A DNA stretch of 64,000 nt from Carya illinoinensis (GCF_018687715.1 NC_056759.1:29305385-29369384); one strand, 5' to 3'. Positions 1-13,159 are shown, numbered from the stretch's first letter. Translations and numbers: made by a program. The notes: a model not told the origin generated them from the sequence alone.

Positions 1-930
1 AAGATTTTGCATTTTCAGACAAAATTCTCATAATTTCAAAATTTTCAAATTTATTTTGGGTTCTTTTTTTTTTTTTTTTTTGGCTTTTTGTTAAATATAT
101 TTTTTTAATACTTTTTAATATTTTATTAAAAAAATTTACAACTTTAATCACGAAGGGTTAAAAAAAATAAAACAATTGCAGCTGGCTCCCAGCGGGAATT
201 AAGCATAGCATTATTCATAAGATAATCAGGTGGTGACTTAATCATGCACATTACTTGACTTTTCATCTTTATTTTGGTGCTCATAATGTTTTTTTATTTA
301 TTTGAAGGCTGGTGCAATTAATATTAATACTCGATTAATGTTAATCTATCAATTTAACAAATTAAAGAATAGAGATGATCATGTCATTAATTATATATAG
401 CCGGCCATGCATGCAGAGAATTAAGCTTCAAATTAATGACTAATTTCCGATGATTTGTACTTGTTCAAGTTCATTGCGTTAGCTTTCAAATTAATATTTT
501 TAGCGTATTTTTTAAAGTTTTTAGTATGAGTATGTAATTATGATCATCTTTTGGAAGTTGTCATGATGGCCAAAAACAAGATAAGAAATTGTATTATTGG
601 CGTTAAATTAAATACTATATATCTTTTTGAGATTGGAGACGTGAACCAGTACATACGTAGTGATCCCCCAACACACTGCATGGTAAATAATATCTTTCGA
701 AGTCTCATATACTCGTCAATATCGATCGACGTACATGGGCTGTATATTTATTAATATTCGACATTAGTAATAAAGATATTTATTTTTTAGAATTCACTCT
801 TATATATATATATATATATAATGCTATACATGACACCTACATCATATTTTTAATATATCACTATATTATAAGATTTGACATATTTATTATATTATTAATA
901 GATGATAAATACACTACATCTTATAAAATA
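1..930. other. AT-rich intergenic DNA
   Basis: No gene is recognisable here. The stretch holds poly-T and poly-A runs and a (TA)n tract near 800-820. Short open frames lack any recognisable domain. It ends at the left LTR of Copia-1. Confidence 0.6.
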
Positions 931-1302
931 TATCAAAATTCAAATAAGTGCAACGAAGAGGCCACGACTGCATGCAGAAAAGACAAACAATGTCAGGACC
1001 TCACACAATGCAGTAGCGAAAATGGAAGCAACAGAGGAAATGGGAATTTGCTCCCACCATCTCGCCCCACTAATTAGAATTGTTTTCTGTTGTCCTTTTA
1101 TAGATCTGGTTATTTCTATTATTCTGGAATGTTAGTAATAGCAGTCGGGTTAGTTATTCTTTTCTTTCGATTGTTTAGAGTAGCAGGGCTAGAGTTGTAT
1201 ATAAGTTGCACTATTATGTGACTTTGTGATCTAATATACACAAAGAACATCATTTTGCCTCCTGCATCTTCTTCTTCTTTCCTCTATCTTCTTCTTTCAA
1301 TA
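931..1302 (+). repeat. Copia-1 5' LTR
   Basis: Aligns along its length with 5893-6265. It contains a TATA-like GTATATAAG segment near 1197-1205. The expected terminal TG appears mutated to TA in this copy, and its last bases are CAATA where the 3' copy has CAACA. Confidence 0.85.
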
Positions 1303-1313
1303 TGGTATCAGAG
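1303..1313 (+). promoter_or_regulatory. Primer-binding site of Copia-1
   Basis: TGGTATCAGAG directly follows the 5' LTR. It matches the 3' end of initiator methionine tRNA, the usual minus-strand primer of plant Copia elements. Confidence 0.8.
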
Positions 1314-1515
1314 AACCAAGCTCTATAACTTGGAATGTTCTTTTCAATCATCAGTCAGCCTTTTCATCATACAACTAATTTTCTGCATCTTCATCCTTTC
1401 ATCCTTTTTTTCCCTGATTCTTACTCACTTTCCCTGCAATGACAGAGTAAGGGATCCTTGTCATTACTCACAACACCATTTCACCATCTTAAGATTCAAA
1501 GAGACCCTTCTATTT

Positions 1516-4500
1516 ACATCAAAGTGATAACGCCAACACTGTGGTGGTTGTTCCACCTCTTATTGGTCCAAATTACCTTTCATGGAATCGGTTTTTTACC
1601 TTGGCTATTTTTGTGAAGAACAAACTTGGCTTCCTTAATGGAAGCATACCCACACCAAGCATCACTGATTCACTTTACATTCCTTGATTGCGTTGCAACA
1701 ACCTCATTTTATCCTGGCTCCTTAACTCCATTTCAAAGGAAAAAGCATCAAATGTGCTATATATTAGTTAAGCAAAAGATGTGTGGGAGAAGCTGAAAAC
1801 CCGCTCTTTACAACCTGATAATGTTTGAATCTATCATTTCCAACAGCAACTTAGCTCTATTGTGCAAGGGAGCCAATCGGTAAGTGAATACTTCACTCAA
1901 TTTAATGGAATTTAGGAAGAGATGAATTATAGGTGTGTCCCTTTTTGCTCATGTGGTTTGTGTACATGCAAAGCTCTTAATTCTGTGGGTGAAGTTCAAT
2001 AAACAGATTATCTTTTCAAGTTCCTTATAGGGTTAAATGAGTCATATGAACACATTAGAGGTCAAATCATTTTGATGAGTCCTATGCCATCTCTAGACAA
2101 GACTTTTTCTCTAGTTTTGCAAGAAGAAAGGCAGAGGCAAACCATAAATTTAACCATGCCTACCCTTGAAGCCTCTGCTCTGGCAGTTTATAACACTCAG
2201 TCGAGGAAAAATAAGTCTACACACCCAAGAGAAGTACTATAGACTTATAGATTTTCCACCTAACTTTAAGTTCACTAAACCAAAACTTGGTCATGGAAAT
2301 GGGAATATCTCTACTGCACACTCAGTAGGTTTGCTCACAAGGATAGGAGAAAGGATTGCTGGAAAGCCCTCAGTTAAACCTCTCTCAGAGTCAAATTCAG
2401 GCTCTCATGGCTCTCATCAATGGAAAAACATCACAGCTCAATTATAATGACACATCTATAGTTCAAACCAATACACAACCTCAAAACTCGAATAGTGAAA
2501 GTGCATCTTCCCCTGCTACATACTCCAACATGGCTGGTATATTTTCTGTTTTCATCTAATATGCCTAATATTTCATCAGTTTTTCTACTTTTCACAAACA
2601 TGAGTGTCTATCCATCATGCCTAAAAATCATTCTAATATTTCCAACTTTCCTTGGATTATTGACGGGTGCTTTAGACCATATGGTCTGTTCCACCTCCTT
2701 TCTTAGTTCCATTACTTGTTCTGTTACGACTTATGTTCAGCTCCCTAATGGTTCTTGTGTAGAGGTCACTCATGTTGGTACTGTTCAGCTGTCAAAACAC
2801 ATTACTCTCACTGGTGTTCTTTGTGTCCCCTCTTTTTCTTTTAATCTTGTTTCAGCCAGCAAACTCACTCATGAGTCCTCTCTCTACCTCGTTTTCTTGA
2901 AACAATTTTGTTTTATACTGGCCCTATCTTTATGGACAACGATTGGACTTGTAAAAGTCAGCATGGTCTCTATTTTCTCCTTCCCAGCTTTCTTGGAAAC
3001 AAAGCTATCTCGCAATCAACTCCTACCAATTTCAAAGCTCCCTCCATTCCTCTCAATCCTCGATTCCACAATGCAGTGACACAAGAAGACTTCACATTTT
3101 GGCATCTTAGATTAGGTTATTTGTCTGATCAAAGGGTTAGATCTATTCAACCCATTTCTGTAAATGCCAAGTGTAATGTTTCAACAGAATGTACTATTTG
3201 TCATTTAGCAAAACAAAAACGAGCTTCTTTTCAATTAAGTAATTCTTGTACCTCTTCCAGCTTTGATTTAATCCATTGTGACATTTGGGGACCCTATTTC
3301 CAACCATCTTTGCAAGGGCATAGTCGGGCCACTTGGATTTATTTGATGAAATTCAAGTATGAAACTAAACAACTTTTACAAAATTTTATTCACATGGTGC
3401 AAACTTAGTTCAACTCCAAAGTAAAACAAATTTGAACGGATAATGGGATGGAATTCCACATGCCCGATTTCTATAACTCAAATGGAATTCAACATCAAAA
3501 ATCATGTGTTTACAGCCCACAACAAAATGGGATTGTGGAGAGGAAACATCAACATTTTCTTAATATGGCTCGGGCTCCCCTCTTCCAAGCTTCTCTTCTA
3601 ACTAAATTTTGGGGAGATGCGATTCTAACTGCCAGCTACGGAATCAATAGGACCCCTACTCCTCTTCTAAACAACCAATCCCCTTATGAGGTTCTATTTT
3701 CCTCTTCTCCTTCCTATGCTCACTTGAAGGTTTTCAGTTGTTTATGTTCTGTCTCAACCCTTAAGCATAATAGGACCAAACTTGACCCTATGGCTGAAAA
3801 ATGCATTTTCATTGGATATCCTATTAGTGTAAAGGGATACAAAGTCTATAACTTGGAAAATCATACCCCTTGCATTTCCCGAGATGTCACTTTCATTGAA
3901 ACTGTTTTTCACTTTCAAAACTCATCCTCAAGTCAATCTTCTCCTTATTCAGACCTTGTAATTCCACTAGCATTGTCAAAATTTCAAACTCTTCTCACTG
4001 ATTCAGAACAATCTACATCTCCTTTCATTACACCTATACCTTTTCAAACAACTGGTTCTTCTTCTTTAATTAATTTTGTCCCTATAGAACCAGAACCAGA
4101 ACATACCTCCTCTATTCTAGATTTGGAACCAAATTCTACCATTGTTCCTAGAAGAACAGATTGGGTAAGGCGTACTCCTTCCTACTTGCAAGATTATCAT
4201 TGTCATCTTGCTTCACAATTTCCAAGTCTTGCTTACCTCATTCTTCTATCCCTTACTCTCTTACTCATCACATAACATATGATCATTTATCTCCCTCTCA
4301 CCGAGCATATACCTTTTCTCTCTCACTTAAACATGAACCTAAGTCATATGATGAGTATGTGGTTTCTGCTCATTGGAGAAATGCTATGAAATTTGAAATT
4401 GAAGCTCTTGAGGCTAACCATACTTGGTCTATCATCACTCTACCTCCTGGAAAAGAATCTATTGGTTATAAGTATGTTTACAAGGTCAAATTGAAATTGG

Positions 4501-5880
4501 ATGGTACCATAGACAAGCATAAAAGCTCGTCTAGTAGCCAAAGGCTACACTCAACGAGAAGGCTTTGACTACCAAGAAACTTTTAGCCCCATGGCCAAAA
4601 TGACTACAATTCGTCTTTTCCTTGCTTTGGCAGCAATTCATGGTTGGCACTTAACACAACTCAATGTGCATATCGCATTTCTTAATGGAGATCTCAATGA
4701 GGAGATACATATGGATTCACCACCAGGTTATATAATTCAGGGGGAGTTTTCTTAGAAAAAGAATCTGGTTTGTAGGTTACATAAGTCTCTTTATGGCTTA
4801 AAGCAAGCCTCTAAACAGTGGAACTCAAAATTCACTGCTACTCTAACTTCTTTTGGCTTTCATCAATCTAAAAGTGCCTATTCTTTATTTACCAAGATTG
4901 ATGTGAATGATTTTATAGCACTCTTGGTTTATGTTAATGATATAATTGTGGGAAGCAACAACTTAGTTGCCATTGAAGCTGTCAAAACTTTTCTACACAG
5001 TCAATTCAAGAAAAAGGATATCGGTCCTTTGAAGTTCTTCTTGGGGAAATAAGTGGCCAAAACTGCAGCTAGGATTCCCATTTGCTAAAGGAAGTATGCC
5101 CTTGAGATTCTAGAAGATGCTGGCCTGCTTGGTTTTAAACCTATCAATACCCTAATTGAAACAAACCATAAACTCTCTCACTCCTCTACTGATGTGCTGA
5201 TTGATGCTACAAGCTATCGCAGATTAATTGGGATGCTTATTTACTTAACAATCAGTAGACTAGACATTACATACACTGTGAGTATTCTCAGTCAATTCAT
5301 GGATAAACCATCTTAGTTTCATTTACATTATGCTCACAGAATTTTGAGATACTTGAAAGGTTCAATTGGTCAAGGGATTTTCTTTTCAACTGGTTCATAT
5401 TTGCATGTTAAGGCTTATAGTGATTCAGATTGGGCAGCATGCCCTGAAACTCGAAGATCAATTACTGGTTTTTGCATATTTCTTGGAGACTCATTAGTGA
5501 GTAGGAAATCCAAGAAACAAGCTACAGTGTCTCGGTCTTCTGCTGAGGCAAAGTATCGGGCATTGGCATACACTTGTTGTGAGGTTGTTTGGTTGATCAC
5601 TTTTTTAAAAGACTTCAATATAGAGCACAAGCAACCAGCACTACTATACTGTGACAACCAAGCTGCAATCCATCTCACCAAGAATCCCATTTTTCATTAA
5701 AGAACGAAGCACATAGAGTTGGATTGCCATTTTATTTGAGAAAGAGTAGCTGCTGGTGTAGTTGTTCCAATGCATGTGGGATCAAGATTTCAGCTAGCAG
5801 ATATTTTTACAAAAGCACTGCCAACATCACGCTTTTATTTCTTATTTTCCAGGATGGGCATTCTAAATATATTTGCCCAT
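1516..5880 (+). pseudogene. Copia-1 gag-pol polyprotein, broken
   Basis: Gag begins near 1516 with a YLSWNR-type domain and runs to about 2450 through several stops. The protease region near 2660 is frameshifted (a DHMV remnant remains). The GAG-pre-integrase segment FWHLRLGY with a C..C pair lies at 3098-3230, and the integrase core with QQNGIVERKH at 3448-3900. The reverse transcriptase starts near 4340 (WRNAMKFEIEAL) and its catalytic motif reads YVND instead of YVDD near 4930. RNase H (YSDSDWAACPETRRSITGF) lies at 5418-5700. In-frame stops at about 4754 and 5050 and several frame changes mean no functional polyprotein can be made. Confidence 0.88.
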
Positions 5881-5892
5881 CTTGAGGGGCAG

Positions 5893-6265
5893 TCTCAAAA
5901 TTCAAATAAGTGGAACCAAGAGGCTACAACTGCATGTAGAAAAGACAAACAATATCAAGACCTCACACAATGCTGCAGAGGAAATGGAAGCAACATAGAA
6001 AATGAGAATTTGCTCCCACCATCTCGCCCCACTAATTAGAATTGTTTTCTCTTATCCTTTTGTACAGCTGGTTATTACCATTATTCTGGAATGTTAGTAA
6101 TAGCAGTTGGGTTAGTTATTCTTTTCTTTCGATTGGTTAGAGTAGCAGGGCTAGAGTTGTATATAAGTTGCACTATTCTGTGACTTTGTGACCTAATATA
6201 CATAAAGAACATCATTTTTCTTTCTTGCATCTTCTTCTTCTTTCCTCTATCTTCTTCTTTCAACA
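5893..6265 (+). repeat. Copia-1 3' LTR
   Basis: Second LTR copy, preceded by the purine-rich CTTGAGGGGC (5881-5890). It ends in CAACA. It matches 931-1302 with scattered substitutions and small indels. Confidence 0.85.
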
Positions 6266-6482
6266 TAATGTGATGAAAGTAAGATAGTAGTATAGTATCG
6301 TTTAAAACCTTTAAAATATGATTACATGTGATGTTAATTTTTTAAGCTTTAATTAGAACATGCATGAAGTCTTCGTCTCTAATCCCTTATTCTGGTGTAT
6401 TAATTATAACTAGCTAGCTTAATCATCTCTGGCGCCTCAACAAATTCTCACAAATTAATTAGCCCAGCTAGCTAGCTAGAGA
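6266..6482. other. Upstream region of the SABATH pseudogene
   Basis: AT-rich DNA between the Copia-1 3' LTR and the TATA-like sequence of the SABATH pseudogene. It presumably holds the remains of the old promoter; no coding segment is seen. Confidence 0.4.
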
Positions 6483-6490
6483 TATATATA
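6483..6490 (+). promoter_or_regulatory. TATA-like box of the SABATH pseudogene
   Basis: TATATATA followed by GCC lies 82 bp before the exon 1 ATG. SABATH-A has TATATA followed by GCT about 120 bp before its ATG, so the two upstream regions look alike. Confidence 0.4.
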
Positions 6491-6571
6491 GCCACCCATC
6501 TTATACACAGACAAGAGATCAGTAAAAGATCAGTATGTACTAAGATCTATCATATATAGCGCTAGGTAGCG

Positions 6572-6653
6572 ATGGAAGTTGATAAAGTTCAAGAGCATAT
6601 GAGTGGAGGAATGGGCCAGAGAAACAAGTTGAGCAAAGAATTCCAAATTTCAG
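6572..6653 (+). pseudogene. SABATH pseudogene exon 1
   Basis: Starts MEVDKVQ and keeps the donor CAG|GT at 6653/6654, as in SABATH-A. It is 82 bp against 75 bp in the two intact genes. A frame change about two thirds through shifts the SABATH motif, and in the restored frame a TGA stands where the conserved tyrosine codon of ETSYAKNS should be. Confidence 0.8.
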
Positions 6654-7050
6654 GTATTGAAATTTCACAACTTTTTTTTAATTATTATTTATTTAAAACT
6701 TTCATAACTTATTTGTTATTAAGTACCTACTTATACGTGCCCCCAGATTTGTTAGCCTGAATTTTATTGCATATATACAAGAATCGAGAAAACGTTAATT
6801 TATGTGCTCGATCTCATTATCGAGGATTGCAATTTTACAGCTAGAAGTGAGATGGGAGTTTGATTATAAATTAGGATATATAATGTAGTTTTATGAATAA
6901 AATTATGTGACTAGCTATGCAGACCTTCTTTTGAGTTGCTACCTTAGTTTCATTAGAACTTGCGACAAAAGAAAAAGGAAAACCCAATTGAATTCCAATC
7001 ATTGACTCAAACTCCTTGTTTGGACATGACATTGGACAGAGAAAAGTCAA

Positions 7051-7434
7051 TGCTAGAATAAAATTCTCCTTTGTATTAGTTTCCCTACTTTACAATGAGG
7101 TCGACTCTCTAAATTTATACACAAACAATAAGGAAAAAAAGGTAATATTCTTTACAATAGAGAATATATGGCTAATGGAATCTACTGTAGCTACAATGAA
7201 TGATTCGAGACTATTTTGGAGAATTTCATGGTTGGTGAGTGTTGTTGCATATTCTGGACAGAGTCACTGATGTGTGTTGTCTGCACACTACGTATTGCAT
7301 GATTTTCATGGTTTGTGTAGTACACATAATGTGTTGTGTGATCTGCATGTATTGCAGGTGTTACTTTGGCAGGTTTTGTGCCAACTGCTAGCTGTGCATT
7401 ACTGGCAGTATATGAAGCACAATTTGCTTGAACA
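7051..7434 (-). repeat. Copia-2 3' LTR (left copy)
   Basis: 384 bp starting TGCTAG and ending AACA on the plus strand. It aligns along its length with 11508-11892. Confidence 0.88.
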
Positions 7435-7446
7435 CACCCCCTCAAG

Positions 7447-10400
7447 TCAAGCGGCAATGAAAATAAGCGCAGGCTTGAATAGAGGTGTTGAAACCTCACA
7501 CCAGACAAATGCTTTTTTAAAATATCTACGACTTGATCCTTCCCAGATATAAAAAGCAACACGTAGTGACTTGTTTAGAACTCTGTCCCTTACAAAGTGA
7601 AAGTCAATTTCAACATGCTTTGTTTTGGAATAGAATACTGGATTAAATGATAGATACATGTCTCCTAAGTTATTACAAAATAGAGTGGGTGCAGTGGTGA
7701 GATTAATACTGAGATCTCGACACATGTTTTGAATCCAGATGACTTCTGCAGTAGCATTTGCAATTGACTTGAACTTAGCCTCAGTAGATGATCTTGCTAT
7801 TGTTTGTTGTTTCTTTTAGGACCATGAAATGAGGTTACATCTAGAGAACACACAATAAGCACTTGTTGAGTGCCTGTCATTTGGGCACCTAGCTCAATCT
7901 GTGTCTGAGAAAGTAGTGAGATTCATTGATGAAGATTAAGAAAAACACAAGCCTAATTGTGGAGTGTTCTTTAAATACCGAAGTATTCTTTTGATTGCTT
8001 GCCAATGAGGGACTCTAGGAGAGTGCATAAATTGATAGATTTTGCTTACTGCAAAAGCTAAGTCTAGTATTGTGAATTGCAAGTATTGTAGAGAACCCAC
8101 TGTGCTTCGATAAAGAAAGGAATCTTCAAATAAATTACTCGAGTGGATGCTGAGCTTCTCAGAGGTAGCCATAGGTGTCTTAAAAAGTTTGGCTAATTGC
8201 ATGTTGGTTTTCTCCAATAAGTCTGCAATATACTTCTATTGGGTAAGGATGATCGAGCCATCTGGTTGTGTGTAGCCTCAATTCCTAAGAAAAAGTGCAG
8301 CTTGCCAAGATCGATTAATGGGAATTCTGATCGTAGTGCATAAAGAAGATCAGTGATGAGATTCATGCTTGAGACCATAACTAGTAAATCGCCAACATAC
8401 ATTAAGACATAGAGACATGCAATGCCATTAATTTGAAAAAACAATGAGCAATCAGCGGATGAAACTTGAAACTCGAGGTCAATAAGCTTTTGGCTTAACC
8501 GAGAGTACAATGCTCTAGGTGACCGCTTCAAGCCCTGAATTGCTTTCCTTAACTTACACACATGAGTGGGATATTATGGATGAGAAAATCCTGGTGGCTG
8601 AGTCATGAAGACTATCCAAACAAAGGATCGTGAAGGAAATCATATTGAACATCATATTGTTGGATTGGCCATCCATTTGTCTCTGCAAGAGATAACACCA
8701 GTTGAATAGTGGTGGCTTTCACTATGGGACTAAATTTTTGATCATAGTCAAGTCCATTTTGTTGAAGAAATCCTTTTGCCACTAAACAAGGAGCCTTCCA
8801 TCTTTCAGGCAAGCTTCTTTGTTCGAAAAACCCATTTGCGTGACACTATGTTTTGAGCTTCAGATGCAGGTACAAGGGACCATGTATTATTAACTAGCAA
8901 TGCATTAAACTCTTTGGACATTACCTCTCTCCATTCTTTGAATTTCTATACAACTGTGAAGCAAGTGGGTGTTTCTAGGATGGTTGAGGTAGTGGACTCG
9001 TGGGCTTGTGGGGTTGGCCACCGAATGGTGCCATGGGTGAACTGATGTGGGCGGCAGGAATCAGTTCTTGAGCGAGTTGCCATGGAATGAGTTTGTTGTA
9101 ACAGTGCATGTGTCTGAGATTGAGGTTCTGAGGAAGAAGATGAATTGAAAGAAGGAGGAGTCAGCAGTAGCCCAAGATGGATTGGATTTGTTAAGTATGA
9201 GTTGGATGAGTATTGAAAAGAGGAAGAATGACTGTATTGGGCTCGTGATGTTTTGATGAGATGGACTAAAAGATGTTTTTAAAGGGAAACTGTGATTCAT
9301 CATAGTTAACATCTTTGGAAATGTAAATTCTTTTTTATGGTATGTGATAACAAATGGACCCATTGTGGGCTGGACTTAAACCCAAATGAACACATTGCAC
9401 GGCCCTATAATCAAACTTGTGTTTGTTATAGGGCATGGTTAAAGGCCAGTAGGCCAATCCAAACACAAACAAGGAGTTGTAGTCAAGGTCTTTGTGATGA
9501 AGATTGAAAAAGGTGAAGCATTATTAAGTGAAGAAGATGATAGAATGTTTATTAATCTTACAGCATGTTGAAAAGCATATGGCCAGAAAGTTAAAGGAAT
9601 TGATGCATGGGCAAGTAATGCTAAACCAGAGTCCACTATATGCCTGTGTCCAGGATTCCGTTTTGAGTGTGAATGTGTGGGCATGTAACACGTGGATGAT
9701 TCATGAGTTGGATAAAATTTCAGTGAATGGACTGAATCTGCCCCCCAGTTAGTTTGAAGTTGTTTAATTTTAGTTTTAAATTGCAACTAACATAGGCTTT
9801 AAATTTTACAAACGTGGACAAGGCTTGAGATTTTGTTTGAAAAGGAAATAACCATGTAAATCGAGAATGGTCATCTACAAAGGATATATAAAATCTGAAA
9901 CCGTCAGGAGAAACATAAGGTGAAGGACCCCATAAGTCACTAAACATTAATCAAAAGGAAAAGAAGACATAGTATTTCTAGCCAATGCTAGTACACGATG
10001 GTGCTTTGCCATAGCACAAGCATTACAGAAATACATTGAAGATTGTTTTTCAAATGGAAGACCATGCTGGAGTAGAATTTTGCGAATAACTTGAAATGAA
10101 GGGTGGCCGAGTCGTGAGTGCCATAGCAGGATAGATGAGAGTGAGCTTGAGTGAGCTGAGATGAGAGTTTATATAAGCCACTACTTGTTGTCCCTTGAAG
10201 CAATGTGTTCCCTGTGATGCAATCCTTCACATTAAAGTGATCAGAAAAGAATTGGAAAAACATATTGTTGTCAACACAAAATTGTTTAATGGAGGGAAGA
10301 TTCTTAGTAAATGAGGGAACACAAAGCAACGTTGTTAAAAGAAATGGTGATGGAGAGTTTGGTAAGAGAGCTGAACCAATGTGGAAAATTGGAATGGAGC

Positions 10401-11462
10401 ATCCATCACCAACTTGGATTTGACCTGCACCATTGTATTCAGTAGATTGGAGGTTGAGATTGGCAAGCTCGCTTGTGATATGATTCGTTGCTACCGTGTT
10501 AAGACACCATGTTTGATTAGTGGGATATGTGGAAGCACTGTAATGGGTTGAAGCAGGTGCAACCGTGGTATATGCTTGGTTGAAATGGTATATGCATGTG
10601 AGGGCTATATGTCCAACCCTATTGCATACTTGATAAACAAGTCGTGAATCAATTGGAGGAGAAAAAGAAATGTTGGAGGGGTTACCTATGAATCGATTAG
10701 AAGAACCTCGAACACGATTATTGTTTCAACCACGATCTCTGTTGAAGTTATTTCAGCCAAAGCTCGAGCAGTGAAGTTTGCTTCAGGGGAGAAAAGCAAG
10801 TCATTAAAGGCATGGTGTTGTAGGCGAGCTTCATGAGCAGGAAGATGTGCTAAGAGTGTCTAAGTGGAAATAGGTTCAACTCGTGTGGTTACAGATGAAA
10901 CAAACACATCATAATCTGGTCCAAGACCAGCCATTAGGTATGGAACAAACTCTGCTAAAGGTAATGGGTGTCCAACAGTAGCCATTATGTTGGCAAGAAT
11001 TTTTGCATGCTGGAAATATACCGAGATATAGTCTATTCCTTTCTTTAGAGAAGCAAGCTACAACTTTGTTTGCATGAGTTTTGCTTGAGAGGTAGAAGCG
11101 TAGGTGGAAGCCAAAGACAACCACCATACCTCGCAAGTAGATGCACATCCTATTACTTGTGCAATAATAGACTTTGATAGAGTGGAAATGAGTGCAGACA
11201 TGACGAGTTGATCATGTTGAACCCAGGTATCATATTTTGGGTTAGGGGAGTTATTAGGTAGTTGGGAAGGGGAAGAAGGACAAGAGCCATCACAAATTTG
11301 TATAGGTGTTGGCCATCGTAGATAAGGTACCAGCTGCACTTTCCCTAGGAAATAGTTTTCTAGAGGTAATTTTACTGATAGAATGTGGGAAAAGTTGGGT
11401 AATGGGAGGGAGGGAAAGGAAGAAGGAGAAGATGAATAAATTGTACGTGTAGAGTTAGACAT
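7447..11462 (-). pseudogene. Copia-2 gag-pol polyprotein, broken
   Basis: Reading right to left: gag starts at 11462 (MSNSTRTIYSSS) and continues brokenly to about 10780. A zinc-knuckle remnant YQVCNRVGHIALTC (first Cys replaced by Tyr) lies near 10600. The protease active site DSGA has decayed (VATNHI). GAG-pre-integrase is near 10100, integrase FSDLWGPSPY near 9930, and reverse transcriptase fragments are at 8812-8612 and 8561-8193, where the catalytic motif reads YVGD. The thumb/connection fragment lies at 8217-7936. RNase H is incomplete: about 100 residues are missing between roughly 7936 and 7850 before [10 protein letters not shown]. No frame is long enough to be functional. Confidence 0.85.
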
Positions 11463-11507
11463 GGTGATTGAGAGTGGACGGCTAGTCCTTGGTATGCTCT
11501 GATACCA

Positions 11508-11892
11508 TGCAAGGATACAATTCTTCTTTGTATTAATTTTCCTACTTTACAATGAAGCAGAGCCTTTGAATTTATACACAAAACAATGAGGACAAAAATG
11601 TAATATTCTTTACAGTAGAGAATATACAGCTAATGGAATAAACTACAGCTACAACGGATGAGTCGAGAGTATTCTGGAGAATTTCATGGTTGGTGAGTGA
11701 TGTTGCATATTTTGGATAGAGTCACTAATGTGTGCTGTTTGCACACTACGTACTGCATGATTTGCATGGTCTGTGTAGTGTGCATTACGTGTTGAGTGAC
11801 CTGCATGTATTGCAAGCGTTACTTGGGCGGATTTTGCACTAGCTACTAGCTATGCATTACTGGCAGTATATGAAGCACAATTTGCTTGAACA
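11508..11892 (-). repeat. Copia-2 5' LTR (right copy)
   Basis: 385 bp, TGCAAGG...GAACA on the plus strand. The complement of the tRNA-Met primer-binding site (CTGATACCA) ends at 11507, which fixes the element's orientation as minus. Confidence 0.88.
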
Positions 11893-12085
11893 GTCATATA
11901 TATCTATGACGATGCCAATCATTAAGGAGGTTATGATGAACTTCTACAGCAATGCCATGCCAACTCCAAGAAGCCTAGTCATTGCAGATTTGGGTTGTTC
12001 TTTTGGACTGGACCCAACACTTTCTTCGTTTTTCTGAACTTATTAAAGTAGTGGACAAGCTTTGTCAAAAACTAGGTCATCAATC
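11893..12085 (+). pseudogene. SABATH pseudogene exon 2 remnant
   Basis: Begins with the target-site duplication of Copia-2 and continues as SABATH exon 2. ISMTMPIIKEVM and the SAM-binding region LVIADLGCS are readable. A frame change follows in the GPN segment, then ELIKVVDKL and LGHQSP. Homology to SABATH-A stops near 12085, so the last part of the exon, including the LNDLP motif, is lost. A 4-bp TATA expansion near the junction also shifts the frame. Confidence 0.85.
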
Positions 12086-12484
12086 ACCTAAAACGAATTC
12101 AATCACCTAAAAAGTTAAAAACTATTCCCATATAATATGGAAGCTGCTTGGAACTGGAGAACATATTTCTAGTGTTTATGTTACGAAAGAAACTCACATT
12201 TTAAGATTGATTTGAAAATAACAAATACGATATAAAACCCGAACTGAACTACTAGAGCAGATTAATAGGTGTACTTTGAAGAAATTGTAAACTATTTCTC
12301 AATAAAAAGGGACTAGATTTCCATTTATTATGATTCAAGCGTAATAAAAAATTCACAAATATAAAGATTGATAAATTAAAATGATATATATATATAATTA
12401 GTTAGCTCTTACTATATAATATTATCACAAGCTAGCTCTTTGAGTTTAGAAGTTTTTCTTTTATGCCACACACATGAAGGCATG
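12086..12484. other. Unassigned AT-rich spacer
   Basis: Lies between the broken end of SABATH exon 2 and the LARD-like element. There is a small direct repeat of AATCACCTAAAA near 12085-12110 and a (TA)n tract near 12390. No coding capacity is seen. GCATG at 12480-12484 is the left target-site duplication of the next element. Confidence 0.5.
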
Positions 12485-13159
12485 TGTTAACGTGTACTTT
12501 CGTAACAGACCGGAAGAGGAGAATGATCCCCCCCCCCCCCCCGGGCGCGCTGAGGTAGCGTTGGGTCCGGGTCAGTGATTTGTGGGCCTTGTAGTGCCAG
12601 GCTAAGACAAGGTTGTGTGGGGCCCAGGCTGGTCCAGTTGGGTTGTACGAAGTCCATGCATATGGCCATGGTGGTGAACAGTAGATGAATGCAAGGAAAA
12701 TTGAGAGAAATAGACACGAATTTACGTGGTTCGGCACAAGGCCTATGTCCACTGAGGTTTAGGGAGGGAAGAATCCACTATATAAGTTTGATTTACAGTC
12801 TTTTGAGATCTCTCATCCTTGCTGTATAATAGAATTATAGATCATTCTTTTCATTCTGGACATTATCACAGGATGCCGCGTCTAGAGGTTGAAGAAGCCT
12901 TCCCAAGAAGCCTAGCCCCCTGTAAGTCGTCTGTCCCTTCTCCTTTTATCTCTTTCTTTCCATTCCTTTATATCACTTCACCTTACCTCACGTCTTTTCC
13001 CCCATTCCCTTCCTGCATGCCTGACATTGCTTTCTCTCATCTATTTCCTTTTCGTGTATTCCCTCCTTTCTCCCCTATCTTGTCCTCTAGTGAAGCCCCC
13101 TTGGGTGGGCTTGGGCTTTGAGAGCCCTTGAAGGCCTATGACAAAAATCCCCCCTAACA
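12485..13159 (-). repeat. LARD-like element left LTR
   Basis: 675 bp. It matches 18091-18763 along its length with visible divergence. A poly-C run at about 12529-12542 replaces a shorter CCCCCCC in the right copy. A TATATAAG segment near 12780 may be part of the promoter on one strand. Confidence 0.88.

Larger units (their letters stand above)
931..6265 (+). mobile_element. Copia-1 LTR retrotransposon, degenerate
   Basis: A Ty1/Copia element with two LTRs of about 372 bp (931-1302 and 5893-6265). A primer-binding site TGGTATCAGAG follows the 5' LTR, and a polypurine-like tract CTTGAGGGGC precedes the 3' LTR. Internal remnants run gag, protease, integrase, reverse transcriptase, RNase H, which is the Copia order. 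The LTRs differ by many substitutions and the coding frame is broken repeatedly, so the insertion is old. The flanks (AAATA and TAATG) show no clear target-site duplication. The element lies directly upstream of the SABATH pseudogene promoter. Confidence 0.9.
7051..11892 (-). mobile_element. Copia-2 LTR retrotransposon inserted in a SABATH exon
   Basis: A minus-strand Copia element of 4.84 kb with LTRs at 7051-7434 and 11508-11892, both TG...CA. The primer-binding site is the complement of TGGTATCAGAG, just left of 11508. The polypurine tract appears as CCCCCTCAAG at 7437-7446. Flanks are GTCAA (7046-7050) and GTCAT (11893-11897), a 5-bp target-site duplication with one mismatch. The insertion is in exon 2 of the SABATH pseudogene. 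The coding part is decayed and an RNase H segment is missing. Confidence 0.92.

Noticed and set aside
7051..11892. Copia-2 LTR read as part of the SABATH coding region (an open frame runs from the LTR into exon 2)
   Set aside because: The target duplication marks the junction and the upstream residues come from the LTR, so the fused frame is accidental.
12529..12542. Poly-C run as a possible functional signal
   Set aside because: The other LTR has a shorter C run at the same place, so it is a slippage tract and its exact length may be a sequencing effect.
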